DNA from: Actinomycetes bacterium | GTDB taxonomy: Bacteria; Actinomycetota; UBA4738; HRBIN12 | DNA: 37,194 bases | Direction of reading: 5' to 3' | NCBI GenBank assembly: GCA_025351565.1 | Contig: JANXVR010000255.1 | Location: 1-37,194, forward strand | Shown: piece after piece, positions 1-8,244 of the stretch | How the letters are laid out: each line of letters opens with the position of its first letter | Position numbering within the stretch: the stretch's first letter is position 1 | Notes under the pieces: generated by a model | Database searches by the model: none | Told to the model about the DNA's origin: nothing | What the model saw: only the letters and a program-made list of their open reading frames with translations | Translations under genes and position numbers: made by a program

Positions 1-710
1 GGTTGGGGAAGGACGAACGCCGAGCCCTCGGCCGGGACGGCTCCCTCGGCCACCACAACGATGGAGAACGAGGAACGCCGGGCGTGCCGGCGGCGGAGGT
101 AGTCACAGACCTGGTCCAGGTCGAAGGGGTTCTCGGGGATCAGGATGGCGTCGGCGCCGCCGGCCAGGCCCGCGTACACCGCGATCCACCCCGCATGCCG
201 GCCCATGACCTCGACCAAGATGACCCGGTCGTGACTCTCGGCCGTGGAATGGAGACGGTCGATGGCATCGGTCGCGACCTGTACCGCGGTGTGGAATCCA
301 ACGGTGATGTCGGTCCCCGAAAGATCGTTGTCGATGGTCTTCGGCACGCCGATCACGGGGAGCCCCTCGTCCGCCAACGCGAGCGCTGCGCTCAATGTGC
401 CTTCGCCCCCGATGGCGATGAGCCCGTCAAGCCCCTGCCGTTCGAACGTGGCCCGGATGCGCGCCGGCCCGTCCTCCACCCGATAGGGATGCAACCCCGA
501 ACTCCCCAGGATGGTCCCTCCGCGCGGCAGGATCCCGCGAACCTCGGCCTCTCCCAGTTCCATCGAGTCGTCCTCGATGACCCCGCGCCATCCGTCCATG
601 AATCCGACGAACGAGTGTTGCATCCGCCCGACGCCCTTGCGGACGATCGCGCGGATGACCGCGTTCAGTCCCGGGCAGTCGCCGCCACCGGTCAGAACTC
701 CGAATCGCAT
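1..710 (-). CDS. pfkA: 6-phosphofructokinase (C-terminus truncated by window edge)
   Basis: Reverse-strand translation begins MRFGVLTGGGDCPGLNAVIRAIVRKG and contains GGEGTLS and GVPKTIDND, typical PFK motifs; runs off the left edge, so it is absent from the ORF track. Confidence 0.93.
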   Translation of the reverse strand, partial: MRFGVLTGGGDCPGLNAVIRAIVRKGVGRMQHSFVGFMDGWRGVIEDDSMELGEAEVRGILPRGGTILGSSGLHPYRVEDGPARIRATFERQGLDGLIAIGGEGTLSAALALADEGLPVIGVPKTIDNDLSGTDITVGFHTAVQVATDAIDRLHSTAESHDRVILVEVMGRHAGWIAVYAGLAGGADAILIPENPFDLDQVCDYLRRRHARRSSFSIVVVAEGAVPAEGSAFVLPQ

Positions 711-755
711 GGGGGGAACCTACCCGATGGGCGAACCCAGGGCGCGAGCGGCGCG

Positions 756-941
756 TCAGCCTTGCGCGGCGTCGTCGGCCACGTCGTCATCCGTAGCGTC
801 GTCTGCAGCTGCGGACTGGCGGGCCTTGAGGACCTGGTACCAGCTGTCCTCATACGCGTGGTCATCACCAGGGCGAGGCTCGGCTTTCGCCTCTCCCACC
901 CCGTTGGCGTCCTGCTTCTTGTCGGTCGTGGCTTCACCCAT
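756..941 (-). CDS. Small acidic hypothetical protein (MGEATTDKKQ...DDATDDDVADDAAQG)
   Basis: Internal ATG of the 756..1058 ORF preceded by a GGGAGAG ribosome-binding site; acidic low-complexity C-terminus. Confidence 0.55.
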   Translation of the reverse strand: MGEATTDKKQDANGVGEAKAEPRPGDDHAYEDSWYQVLKARQSAAADDATDDDVADDAAQG

Positions 942-1037
942 GTGTCTCTCCCTCGCTCGTACACCTCCATCGGACGGCCCCGGGGGGACCTTGAGCGGAA
1001 CCTGGCGGGAGGCAGGCGAGCCGATAGGATGGCGACC

Positions 1038-1187
1038 ATGAACGTGCTTGCGATCCAAGGCTTCCTGGAGTGGTTCTTCGTTGGTCTGCTGGTCGCCCTT
1101 CTCGGGGTGGTCGGCCTCTTCAGCATCTACGCGGCGTCTCAGATGGTGCGTAACCCCGGCCGCTCGCCCCGGCGTCGCTCTTCGTAG
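1038..1187 (+). CDS. Small single-TM membrane protein (MNVLAIQGFLEWFFVGLLVALLGVVGLFSIYAASQMV...)
   Basis: Hydrophobic helix followed by a basic tail; ATG preceded by TAGGAT at 1025-1030 (leaderless layout). Confidence 0.55.
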   Translation: MNVLAIQGFLEWFFVGLLVALLGVVGLFSIYAASQMVRNPGRSPRRRSS

Positions 1188-1847
1188 CTACCCCGCCGGG
1201 ACGTTGAGGTCGGCTAGGACCACGAGGTGGTCCGAGGCGGCCGGGCCCCCTAGCACCGCCACCCGCCCGATCCCGATCTCCCTCGACACGAACACGTAGT
1301 CGATCCGAGCCGTTGGTTCGGACGCCGGGAAAGTCGCCCCGGCCACCCGGCCCGCATCCACCGCCACCTCGCTGAAGGCGCCGACCACCGACGAATCCTC
1401 CACCGCGTTCAGATCCCCGCCCACCACGAACGGCCTGCGGTCCCCGATGATCCCGAGCAGCTCACGAGCGTGTCGGTATCGTTCGCCGCCGTCGAGCCCC
1501 AGGTGTGTCGACACCACCCAGAGGCTCCCAGGGCCGCCTGTGACCAGCGCGATCACCGCACCGCGGGGATGCCGGCGGGACGATCCGGAGAAGCGGTGGT
1601 GCCGGACGGCGCCCACCCGCCAGGGACGGCGCACCAGCAGGCCGTCCTGGACCCGGCGACGCAGCACGGCGGGCGGATCTGCCACCCGCTCCATCCCCGC
1701 GTGTTCGGACAGCTTGCGGAAGGAGCCGCGCGAGCCCGACTCCTGCACCATCACCAGGTCGATCGCCTCCGTGTCCAGGATCGACGCCATCCCCGCGATC
1801 CCGGTCCGGAGCCCGTGCAGGTTGGCGGTGGCGACCTTGACGTTCAT
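1188..1847 (-). CDS. Endonuclease/exonuclease/phosphatase family protein
   Basis: VATANLHGLR, VVGGDLNAVEDSS, IDYVFVS and ASDHLVVLADL motifs of the EEP fold; overlaps the upstream carbamate kinase stop. Confidence 0.85.
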   Translation of the reverse strand: MNVKVATANLHGLRTGIAGMASILDTEAIDLVMVQESGSRGSFRKLSEHAGMERVADPPAVLRRRVQDGLLVRRPWRVGAVRHHRFSGSSRRHPRGAVIALVTGGPGSLWVVSTHLGLDGGERYRHARELLGIIGDRRPFVVGGDLNAVEDSSVVGAFSEVAVDAGRVAGATFPASEPTARIDYVFVSREIGIGRVAVLGGPAASDHLVVLADLNVPAG

Positions 1848-2788
1848 CCATCGCCGGACACGATCACCGTGCCGGCCTCTCCCGCCAGCGCCTCGGTTGC
1901 CTGCGCCAGATCGGCGATGACGGCCCGGTTCCCCCCTCTCGAGACGAACTCGACCGCCGCCCGAACCTTCGGCCCCATCGACCCTTCGCCGAACTCCCCG
2001 GCCTTCAGGAACGTCCGCGCTTCGTCAACGGTCATCCGGTCGATGTCCTCAGTCATGAGAGTGCCGAATCCACGTTGCACTTTGGCCACGTCCGTGAGGA
2101 TGAGGAACGAGGTTGCGCCCACCTCGTGGGCCAGGATGGCCCCGGCCAGATCCTTGTCCACGACGCCCTCCCGGCCGACCAGTCGCGGACCGTCCTCGAC
2201 CACGGGGACCCCTCCCCCGCCGCTCGCGATCACGATGACATCGTCGGCGACCAGCCGGGCGATGATCGGCGTCTCCACGATGGAGTAGGGAGCCGGAGAC
2301 GGCACGACCCGCCGCCATCCGCCGTGGGGGTCCGGCTTGACGGTCCAGCCGCGCGCGACCGCCAGTCCCTGGGCTTCCGCTTCTTGATAGAACGGCCCGA
2401 TGAACTTCGTCGGGCGCTGGAATGCGGGATCGTCGGGGCGCACCCTCGTGAGCGTCAGGACCGTGGCCACCGGCCGTTCCATGCCGCGCTCGAAGAACAC
2501 ATCGCCGATGGTCACCTGGAGCAGGTAGCCGATCTGACCCTGGCTGAGCGCCCCGCAAACGTCCAGGGGCATGGGGTGCACCACCCCGGAGGCCGCCTCC
2601 TGTTGCAGAAGGATCCGTCCGACCTGGGGGCCGTTCCCGTGGGTGATCACCACCTCGTATCCCAGGGCGGCGATGTCGGCGATCCGTTCGGCCGCCCCGC
2701 GAGCCGCCGCGTACATCTCCTCGAAGGTATCGTCGGCCCCGCGTCGAAGCAGCGCGTTGCCGCCCAGGGCCACCACCACGCGTTCCAT
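1844..2788 (-). CDS. arcC: Carbamate kinase
   Basis: VVALGGNALLRRG, THGNGPQVGRILLQ, IIARLVADDVIVIASGGGGVPV, EGVVDKDLAGAILA, FGEGSMGPKVRAAVEFV. Confidence 0.93.
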   Translation of the reverse strand: MERVVVALGGNALLRRGADDTFEEMYAAARGAAERIADIAALGYEVVITHGNGPQVGRILLQQEAASGVVHPMPLDVCGALSQGQIGYLLQVTIGDVFFERGMERPVATVLTLTRVRPDDPAFQRPTKFIGPFYQEAEAQGLAVARGWTVKPDPHGGWRRVVPSPAPYSIVETPIIARLVADDVIVIASGGGGVPVVEDGPRLVGREGVVDKDLAGAILAHEVGATSFLILTDVAKVQRGFGTLMTEDIDRMTVDEARTFLKAGEFGEGSMGPKVRAAVEFVSRGGNRAVIADLAQATEALAGEAGTVIVSGDG

Positions 2789-2849
2789 CGCGCCGGTCTA
2801 CAGGACGAGAGGCGCCGTGTCACGTATCCACCCCGGCACCCGCCGCCGG

Positions 2850-3434
2850 TCAGCGGAGGAGATCCCCGGGTTCGTCGATGTCGAAGAGCGTTCGGCGGCC
2901 GGGGTCAAGCGCGGTCCAGGTCGGCTCGTCGATGACCGCCGTGTGGAGGGAGTCAAGCGCATCGCGAAGGCGCCGGCGCCCCGCGTGCAGGAGCGAGTGA
3001 ACGACATCGGCGGCAGGTGCCGGGCGCAGCACGCAGGGGAGGGGACGCGCGCGGTCACCGTCCTGGAGCGCGACCGCGTCCGCGCGGGCCTCCCTGGCCA
3101 CGCTAAACATCTCGCGGAGCACCGGCGTCTGCAGGTCGGGCATATCGCCCCCGACCACCACCACGAGGTCCGCCGCGGCCGCCGCGAGCAGCCCCGCCCC
3201 GAGCCCGGCCAGCGGCCCCTCCCCCGGCGTGGGGTCGAACGCAGCTCGAACCCCCGGCGGAAGTCCGGCGGCGTCCGCGCCCGGCGCCAGCACCACCACC
3301 ACGTCCTCACAGACCTCGGCAAGCCGCAGGATCGAGTGGTGCAGGAGCGGCAGACCCAGATACGGCTCGGCCAGCTTGTCCCGTCCGAACCGCTCGGAGG
3401 TCCCGCCGGCGAGAACGATGCCGACGACGCTCAG
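2850..3434 (-). CDS. mobA: Molybdenum cofactor guanylyltransferase (MobA-like NTP transferase)
   Basis: VVGIVLAGGTSERFGRDKL...VVVVGGDMPDLQ...; start overlaps the stop of the FDH N-module gene, so it is the last gene of the FDH operon. Start codon uncertain (CTG at 3434 proposed). Confidence 0.85.
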   Translation of the reverse strand: MSVVGIVLAGGTSERFGRDKLAEPYLGLPLLHHSILRLAEVCEDVVVVLAPGADAAGLPPGVRAAFDPTPGEGPLAGLGAGLLAAAAADLVVVVGGDMPDLQTPVLREMFSVAREARADAVALQDGDRARPLPCVLRPAPAADVVHSLLHAGRRRLRDALDSLHTAVIDEPTWTALDPGRRTLFDIDEPGDLLR

Positions 3435-4387
3435 TCGCGGTCCTCGCGCCGTTTGCGCCTCTGCACGAACTGGAACCCGAACCTCCCCTTGACACAGAGG
3501 TGGCCGTTCGTGACGTAGTGGTCGGTGGGGCTCGTCACCTTCACGATCGCGTTGTCCTGCACGTGGAGTTCCAGTTCGCAGCCAACACCGCAGTACGGGC
3601 AGATGGTTGCGGTGACGGTCTGAGCGGACTCGTCCCACGTGCCGGCCGCGCGCATGTCGTACTCGGACGTGAACATGAGTGCCCCGGTGGGGCAGACACC
3701 GATGCAGTTTCCGCAGTAGACGCAGGCGCTCTGATCGAGCGTCACGGCGTACTCGGTGCTGATCCGGGCATCGAACCCACGTCCGGCCACGGCGATCGCG
3801 AAGGTGTTCTGCGCGTCCGTTCCGCACGCCTCGACGCACTTGTAGCAGAGCACGCATCGCGAGTAGTCGCGGATGTACAGGTCGTTGTCGATCTTCACGG
3901 GCTGGGCAACCGTTTCGCTCACGCCGGACTCCGGGGCATGGTGGTGTCCAGGTCCCTTCTGATCGCGCTCCCCCACATCCAACGGTTCCATCGCGGCGCC
4001 GAACCGCTCGGGGTTGGCCTGGTACTCCTGCATCCACCGGTGCCAGTCCTGGTTCGCCAACGAGGTGTCCGCGCTGGAAGCCAGGAACTCCATCACGAGC
4101 TTGCGGGAATGCTGAACCCGCTCGGTGTCCGTGCTGACCTTCATGCCCGCCTCTGCCGGACGGGAGCACGCGGGTACCAGGGCACGAGCGCCCTCCACCT
4201 CCACCACGCAAACCCTGCAAGCGTTGATCGGCGTGAGGTTGTCCGCGTAACACATGGTGGGCGTGTCCACACCCTGTGCGCCGCAGGCATCCAGGATGGT
4301 CGCTCCCTCGGGGACCCGGACGGCCTGGCCGTCGATCTCCAGGTCGATGAGCTTGCGCGGCATCTCCATATGGACCGGCTGGCTCAC
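3431..4387 (-). CDS. Formate dehydrogenase N-terminal electron-transfer module: NuoG-like [2Fe-2S] domain + 2x[4Fe-4S] ferredoxin + detached MopB [4Fe-4S] domain
   Basis: [2Fe-2S] motif DACGAQGVDTPTMCYADNLTPINACRVC; CVLCYKCVEAC and CVYCGNCIGVCP; terminal CPYCGVGC...CVKGRFGFQFV, the Fe4S4 domain normally at the N-terminus of the Mo catalytic chain. ATGA overlap with the upstream NuoEF gene. Confidence 0.9.
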   Translation of the reverse strand: MSQPVHMEMPRKLIDLEIDGQAVRVPEGATILDACGAQGVDTPTMCYADNLTPINACRVCVVEVEGARALVPACSRPAEAGMKVSTDTERVQHSRKLVMEFLASSADTSLANQDWHRWMQEYQANPERFGAAMEPLDVGERDQKGPGHHHAPESGVSETVAQPVKIDNDLYIRDYSRCVLCYKCVEACGTDAQNTFAIAVAGRGFDARISTEYAVTLDQSACVYCGNCIGVCPTGALMFTSEYDMRAAGTWDESAQTVTATICPYCGVGCELELHVQDNAIVKVTSPTDHYVTNGHLCVKGRFGFQFVQRRKRREDRD

Positions 4388-6240
4388 GCTGTACCCCCGT
4401 CCCGGAACAGTCCGAACGTGGAGATCGCCGATTGCACGGCACTCGCCGCGGTCTGGCCCAGGCCGCAGATGCTCGCGTCGCGCATGACCTTCGAGATGTC
4501 GTCCAGGAGCGCGAGTTCGTCATCCACCGAACCGACGGTTCGACCGGCGACCATCCGGTGGATCGCCTCCTCCTGGCGGACGGTTCCCACGCGGCAGGGA
4601 ACACACTGCCCGCACGATTCGTCCCGGAAGAACCGGGCGATGCGCAGCACCGTGTCCACCAGGTCGGTGTCCTGGCCGAACACCATCACCACGCCCGAAC
4701 CCAGGGTGTAGCCACCGGCCTTCGCGTCCTCGAACGTCAGGCGCACGTCCAGCCGGTCCGGCCCCACGAACCCGCCTGCGGCCCCGCCCAGGAGCACGGC
4801 CTTGATGCCGTTCGTCGGACCGCCGGCCATCTCGATGACCTGGCCGAGCGTCGCGCCGTGCTCGGCCTCATAGACGCCCGGCCGGGCGACGTGCCCAGAG
4901 AGGCAGAACAACCGCGGGCCGGTCGAACCCTCCGATCCGAGGGTCGCGTAGGCGGTGCCGCCGATCCGGAGGACCTCCAGGACGTTGATGAGTGTCTCCA
5001 CGTTGTTGATCCCGGTGGGCTTGCCGAAGAGCCCGCGCTGGACCGGGAACGGCGGCTTGTTGCGCGGTTCCCCGCGCTTGCCCTCCAGCGAATTGAACAG
5101 TGCCGTCTCCTCGCCACAGATGTACGCGCCGGCGCCCCGGCGGAGCTCGATATCGAACGCGAGACCCCCGCCCATGACGTCCGGCCCGAGGAGCCCGTGC
5201 CGGCGCGCCTCGGCGATGGCGTGCGTGAGCCGTTCGGTCGCCAGCGGGTACTCGCCGCGGATGTAGACGTAGCCCTGCTCGCAGCCGGTGGTGATGCCGG
5301 CGATGGTCAGCGCCTCGACCACGGCGAACGGGTCCAGCTCCATGATGAGGCGATCCTTGAACGTGCCCGGTTCGGATTCGTCGGCGTTGCAGATGAAGTA
5401 GTGCGGGCGGGCGGGCTGGGTGGCGACGGCTTCCCACTTCACGCCCGTGGGGAACGCCGCGCCACCGCGCCCCATGAGCCTGGCGTCCTTCACCACGGCG
5501 ATGGTGGCCTCGGGACCGATCTCGAGCGCGCGGTGGAGGGCCTCGTAGCCGCCGCCCGCGCGGTAGTCGTCGATGGATGTGGGGTCGACGTGACCGACCC
5601 GCCGAAGCAGCCGGAGATCGCCGCGCGCAGCCGGGTCCCAGGTCTGCGGCGCGGTATCCGCGCCCGCGCAGACCATCGTGGAGTCGGGCACGCTCACGGC
5701 AGCTACCGAGGCCGCCGTCGCGCCCCCGAGCGCCACGTCGGGCCGCCCGGCGCGCTGCGCCAAGATCGCCGGTGCTTGCTCGCACAACCCCAGGCATGGG
5801 CTCCGGTGCCATGTCGCGTCCCCGCGATCGGTTCCCTCGGGCCCGATCGTTGCCTCCAGCTCGGCGCAGAGTTCCTTCGCGCCGAGGATCCGGCACGCCA
5901 GGTCATCGCACACGTGCACGACCGTCTTCGGTCGTTCCTCCGTGGAGAACATCGCGTAGAAGCTGGCCACCCCGAACGCCTCGGCGGGAGGGACGGACAG
6001 GCGCCGGCAGATGTAGTTCATTCCGCCGGGGCTGATCCAGCCGATCTCGGCTTGCAGGACGTGGAGCGCCTCGATGAGCAGATGGCGCTGCTCGCGCGCC
6101 GCGCGCCCCGACCTGGCAACCCGGTGCGTGTCTGCGTCCCGCGCTCCCCCGGTCCAGCCGTCCTCGGGCGGTCCCAGGTGCGCGTCGATCGCCGCGAGCT
6201 CCTCGGGACTCGCCGCCGCGTCCATGAATTTCAGATCCAC
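4384..6240 (-). CDS. NAD-dependent formate dehydrogenase diaphorase subunit (NuoE-NuoF fusion)
   Basis: NuoE part with CDDLAC and CLGLC ligands; NuoF part with GRGGAAFPTGVKW, NADESEPGTFKDR, YICGEETALFNSLEGKRGEPRNKPPFP, SCGQCVPCR. Confidence 0.92.
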   Translation of the reverse strand: MDLKFMDAAASPEELAAIDAHLGPPEDGWTGGARDADTHRVARSGRAAREQRHLLIEALHVLQAEIGWISPGGMNYICRRLSVPPAEAFGVASFYAMFSTEERPKTVVHVCDDLACRILGAKELCAELEATIGPEGTDRGDATWHRSPCLGLCEQAPAILAQRAGRPDVALGGATAASVAAVSVPDSTMVCAGADTAPQTWDPAARGDLRLLRRVGHVDPTSIDDYRAGGGYEALHRALEIGPEATIAVVKDARLMGRGGAAFPTGVKWEAVATQPARPHYFICNADESEPGTFKDRLIMELDPFAVVEALTIAGITTGCEQGYVYIRGEYPLATERLTHAIAEARRHGLLGPDVMGGGLAFDIELRRGAGAYICGEETALFNSLEGKRGEPRNKPPFPVQRGLFGKPTGINNVETLINVLEVLRIGGTAYATLGSEGSTGPRLFCLSGHVARPGVYEAEHGATLGQVIEMAGGPTNGIKAVLLGGAAGGFVGPDRLDVRLTFEDAKAGGYTLGSGVVMVFGQDTDLVDTVLRIARFFRDESCGQCVPCRVGTVRQEEAIHRMVAGRTVGSVDDELALLDDISKVMRDASICGLGQTAASAVQSAISTFGLFRDGGTA

Positions 6241-6244
6241 GTCG

Positions 6245-8167
6245 TCATCCCTTGACCGCCGCAGTGCTCACCTTGTCGATGCGGACCGCCGTGGCCTTGA
6301 ACTCCGCGGTTCCCGACCGGGGGTCGGTCGCCTCGATGGTCAGGACGTTCGTGTCCACCTGATCGGGGAAGTGGAAGGTCATGAACACCAGGCCCGGACG
6401 CAGCGCGGGGTCCATGTGGATGGGCGCCTGGACCGAGCCCCGTCGCGAGGACACCGTCACGATCTCGCCCTCCGCCACACGGTAGGTCGCGGCGTCCTCC
6501 GGAGACATGTCGAGCGACTCCCCCCGCCGCAGCGGCGACGTGTACCCGCTCGTTTGCACCCCCGTGTTGTACGAATCCAGCCGGCGGCCGGTGGTGAGCC
6601 GGAGCGGAAACTCCTGGTCCAGGAGATCCACCGGCGGATCGTCGCTCACCACGCTGAACGGCGCCTTCATCCCCTGCGCCCCCGGATCCTCGAACTCCCA
6701 GAGCCTCGTGTGCAGGATCTTCGTCCCGGGGTGGTCTTCGTCCGGGCACGGCCATTGGATGCCGCCGAGTTCCTCCAGACGCTTCCACGACATCCCGCCG
6801 TGCATCGGGCTCAGGCTTCGCAGTTCGTCCCAGGCGGCTTCGGGTTCCAGCTCCACCCAATCGTCCTTCAGCCGCTTGGCCATCTGGTTGATGATCCAGA
6901 TGTCGTCCTTGGCGTTGCCGGGCGGGACCAGCGCGGCGCGGCACCGCTGCACCCGCCGCTCGCTGTTCGTCACGGTTCCTTCGCTCTCGAAGGCCGAGTT
7001 GGAGGCGGGGAAGATGACGTCGGCCAGCTCGGCAGTCTTCGTCATGAACATGTCTTGGACGATCAGGCACTCCAGGTTTTCCAGGAGGTGGACGGTGTGC
7101 TGCTTGTCCGCCTCGGAGCTGGCGGGGTTCTCGCCGATCACATAGACGGCGGTGATGTCCCCGCGTTCCATGGCTTCGAATTGCTGAGTCAGGGTCCAGC
7201 CGTACGTGGGCTGGATGGGCACACCCCAGGCTGCCTCGAACCTCGCGCGGGCCTCGTGGTCGTGCTCGATGTCCTGGAACCCCGGGAGCTTGTTCGGGAT
7301 GGCGCCCATATCGCCGCCGCCCTGGACGTTGTTCTGCCCGCGGAGCGGGTTCACGCCGCTCCCGTAGACCCCGACGTGGCCGGTCAGGAGCGACAGGTTG
7401 ATCAGGCTCAGGACGTTGTCCACGGCGTTGTGGTGCTCGGTGATCCCCAGCGTCCAGCAGATCATCGCGCGCGGCGCGGTCGCGTACGCGTGCGCCACCT
7501 CCTTGATCACGTCCGCGGGAACGCCGGTTATCCGCTCGCCACGTTCCAGCGTCCAGTCCATAACCGAGGCCTTGTACTCCTCGAACCCGGTGGTGGCGTG
7601 CTCGATGAACGCGTGGTGCTGGAGGTCGCTGACGATGATCTCGCGGGCGATCGTGTTCGAGAGCGCGATGTCCGTTCCCACGTCGATGCCCAGCCAGATG
7701 TCGGCCCACTCCGCGGACTCGGTTCTCCGCGGGTCCACGTTGATCATCTCGGCTCCGTTGTAGATCCCTTTGAGGACGTGGTGGAAGAAGATGGGGTGCG
7801 CCGCGCGCGCGTTCGATCCCCACATCAGCACGAGGTCGGTGTGCTCGACCTCTTCGTATGAACTCGTTCCCCCACCTGCTCCGAACACTGTCGCCAGACC
7901 GACGACCGAAGGAGCGTGTCAGGTGCGGTTACACGAGTCGATGTTGTTGCTGCGCATGACCTGACGCATGAACTTCTGTGCGACGAAGTTCATCTCGTTC
8001 GTGGCCTTGCTGCAGCTGAACAGGCCGACCCCGTTGCCGCCGTTCCGCGTTGCCGCCGCGCGCAACCCCTGAGCGGCCCTGTCCAGGGCTTCGTCCCAGG
8101 TGGCCGTGCGCAGCACGCCGTTCTCGCGGACCATCGGCTCGGTGAGTCGCGTGAGCCCGTTCGCCAT
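6245..8167 (-). CDS. fdhA: Selenocysteine-containing formate dehydrogenase catalytic (Mo/W-bisMGD) subunit lacking its own N-terminal [4Fe-4S] domain; in-frame UGA at 7919-7921 read as Sec
   Basis: Track ORFs 7919..8185 and 6245..7888 are in the same frame (10 codons apart); joined reading ...NNIDSCNRT-U-HAPSVVGLATVFGAGGGTSSYEEVEHTDLVLMWGSN.... ATG at 8167 preceded by AAAGGAG. Confidence 0.93.
7878..7915 (-). promoter_or_regulatory. Bacterial SECIS hairpin
   Basis: Lower stem GCUCC (7915-7911)/GGAGC (7882-7878); upper stem GUCGUC (7906-7901)/GGCGAC (7895-7890) closing a GGUCU loop (7900-7896). The loop begins 19 nt after the UGA, as in E. coli fdhF (UGA CACGGCCCAUCGGUUGCAGGUCUGCACC). Confidence 0.85.
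7919..7921 (-). other. In-frame UGA selenocysteine codon of fdhA
   Basis: AAC CGC ACC TGA CAC GCT CCT TCG GTC GTC GGT CTG = N R T U H A P S V V G L, the active-site context of Sec FDHs. Confidence 0.92.
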
Positions 8168-8199
8168 CGAGCGGCTCCTTTCCACCGGTTGCCGCCAGG

Positions 8200-8205
8200 A
8201 TTGTA
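8200..8205 (-). promoter_or_regulatory. Candidate -10 element (TACAAT) for the FDH operon
   Basis: TACAAT on the minus strand 32 nt upstream of the fdhA ATG; no clear -35. Confidence 0.35.
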
Positions 8206-8244
8206 TGCCCGCTCAGCGTTCGGTCGGTAGCCTGCCGGTCACGC

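Noticed and set aside
3-1187. 394-aa plus-strand ORF
   Set aside because: Antisense to pfkA; only the last about 50 codons (from 1038) look like a genuine small membrane protein.
2850-4604. 584-aa minus-strand ORF as one protein
   Set aside because: Only the MobA part (2850..3434) has family motifs; the remainder is out of frame with the FDH N-module and NuoEF.
4432-7861. Long plus-strand ORFs (4432..6255, 607 aa; 6074..7861, 595 aa)
   Set aside because: Antisense shadows of the FDH genes; biased Arg/His/Gly-rich composition, no family motifs.
7889-7921. Interpretation of the TGA in fdhA as a nonsense mutation or pseudogene, with two separate genes 6245..7888 and 7919..8185
   Set aside because: Frame is preserved, the residue before catalytic His fits Sec exactly, and a SECIS-like hairpin follows; recoding explains it better.
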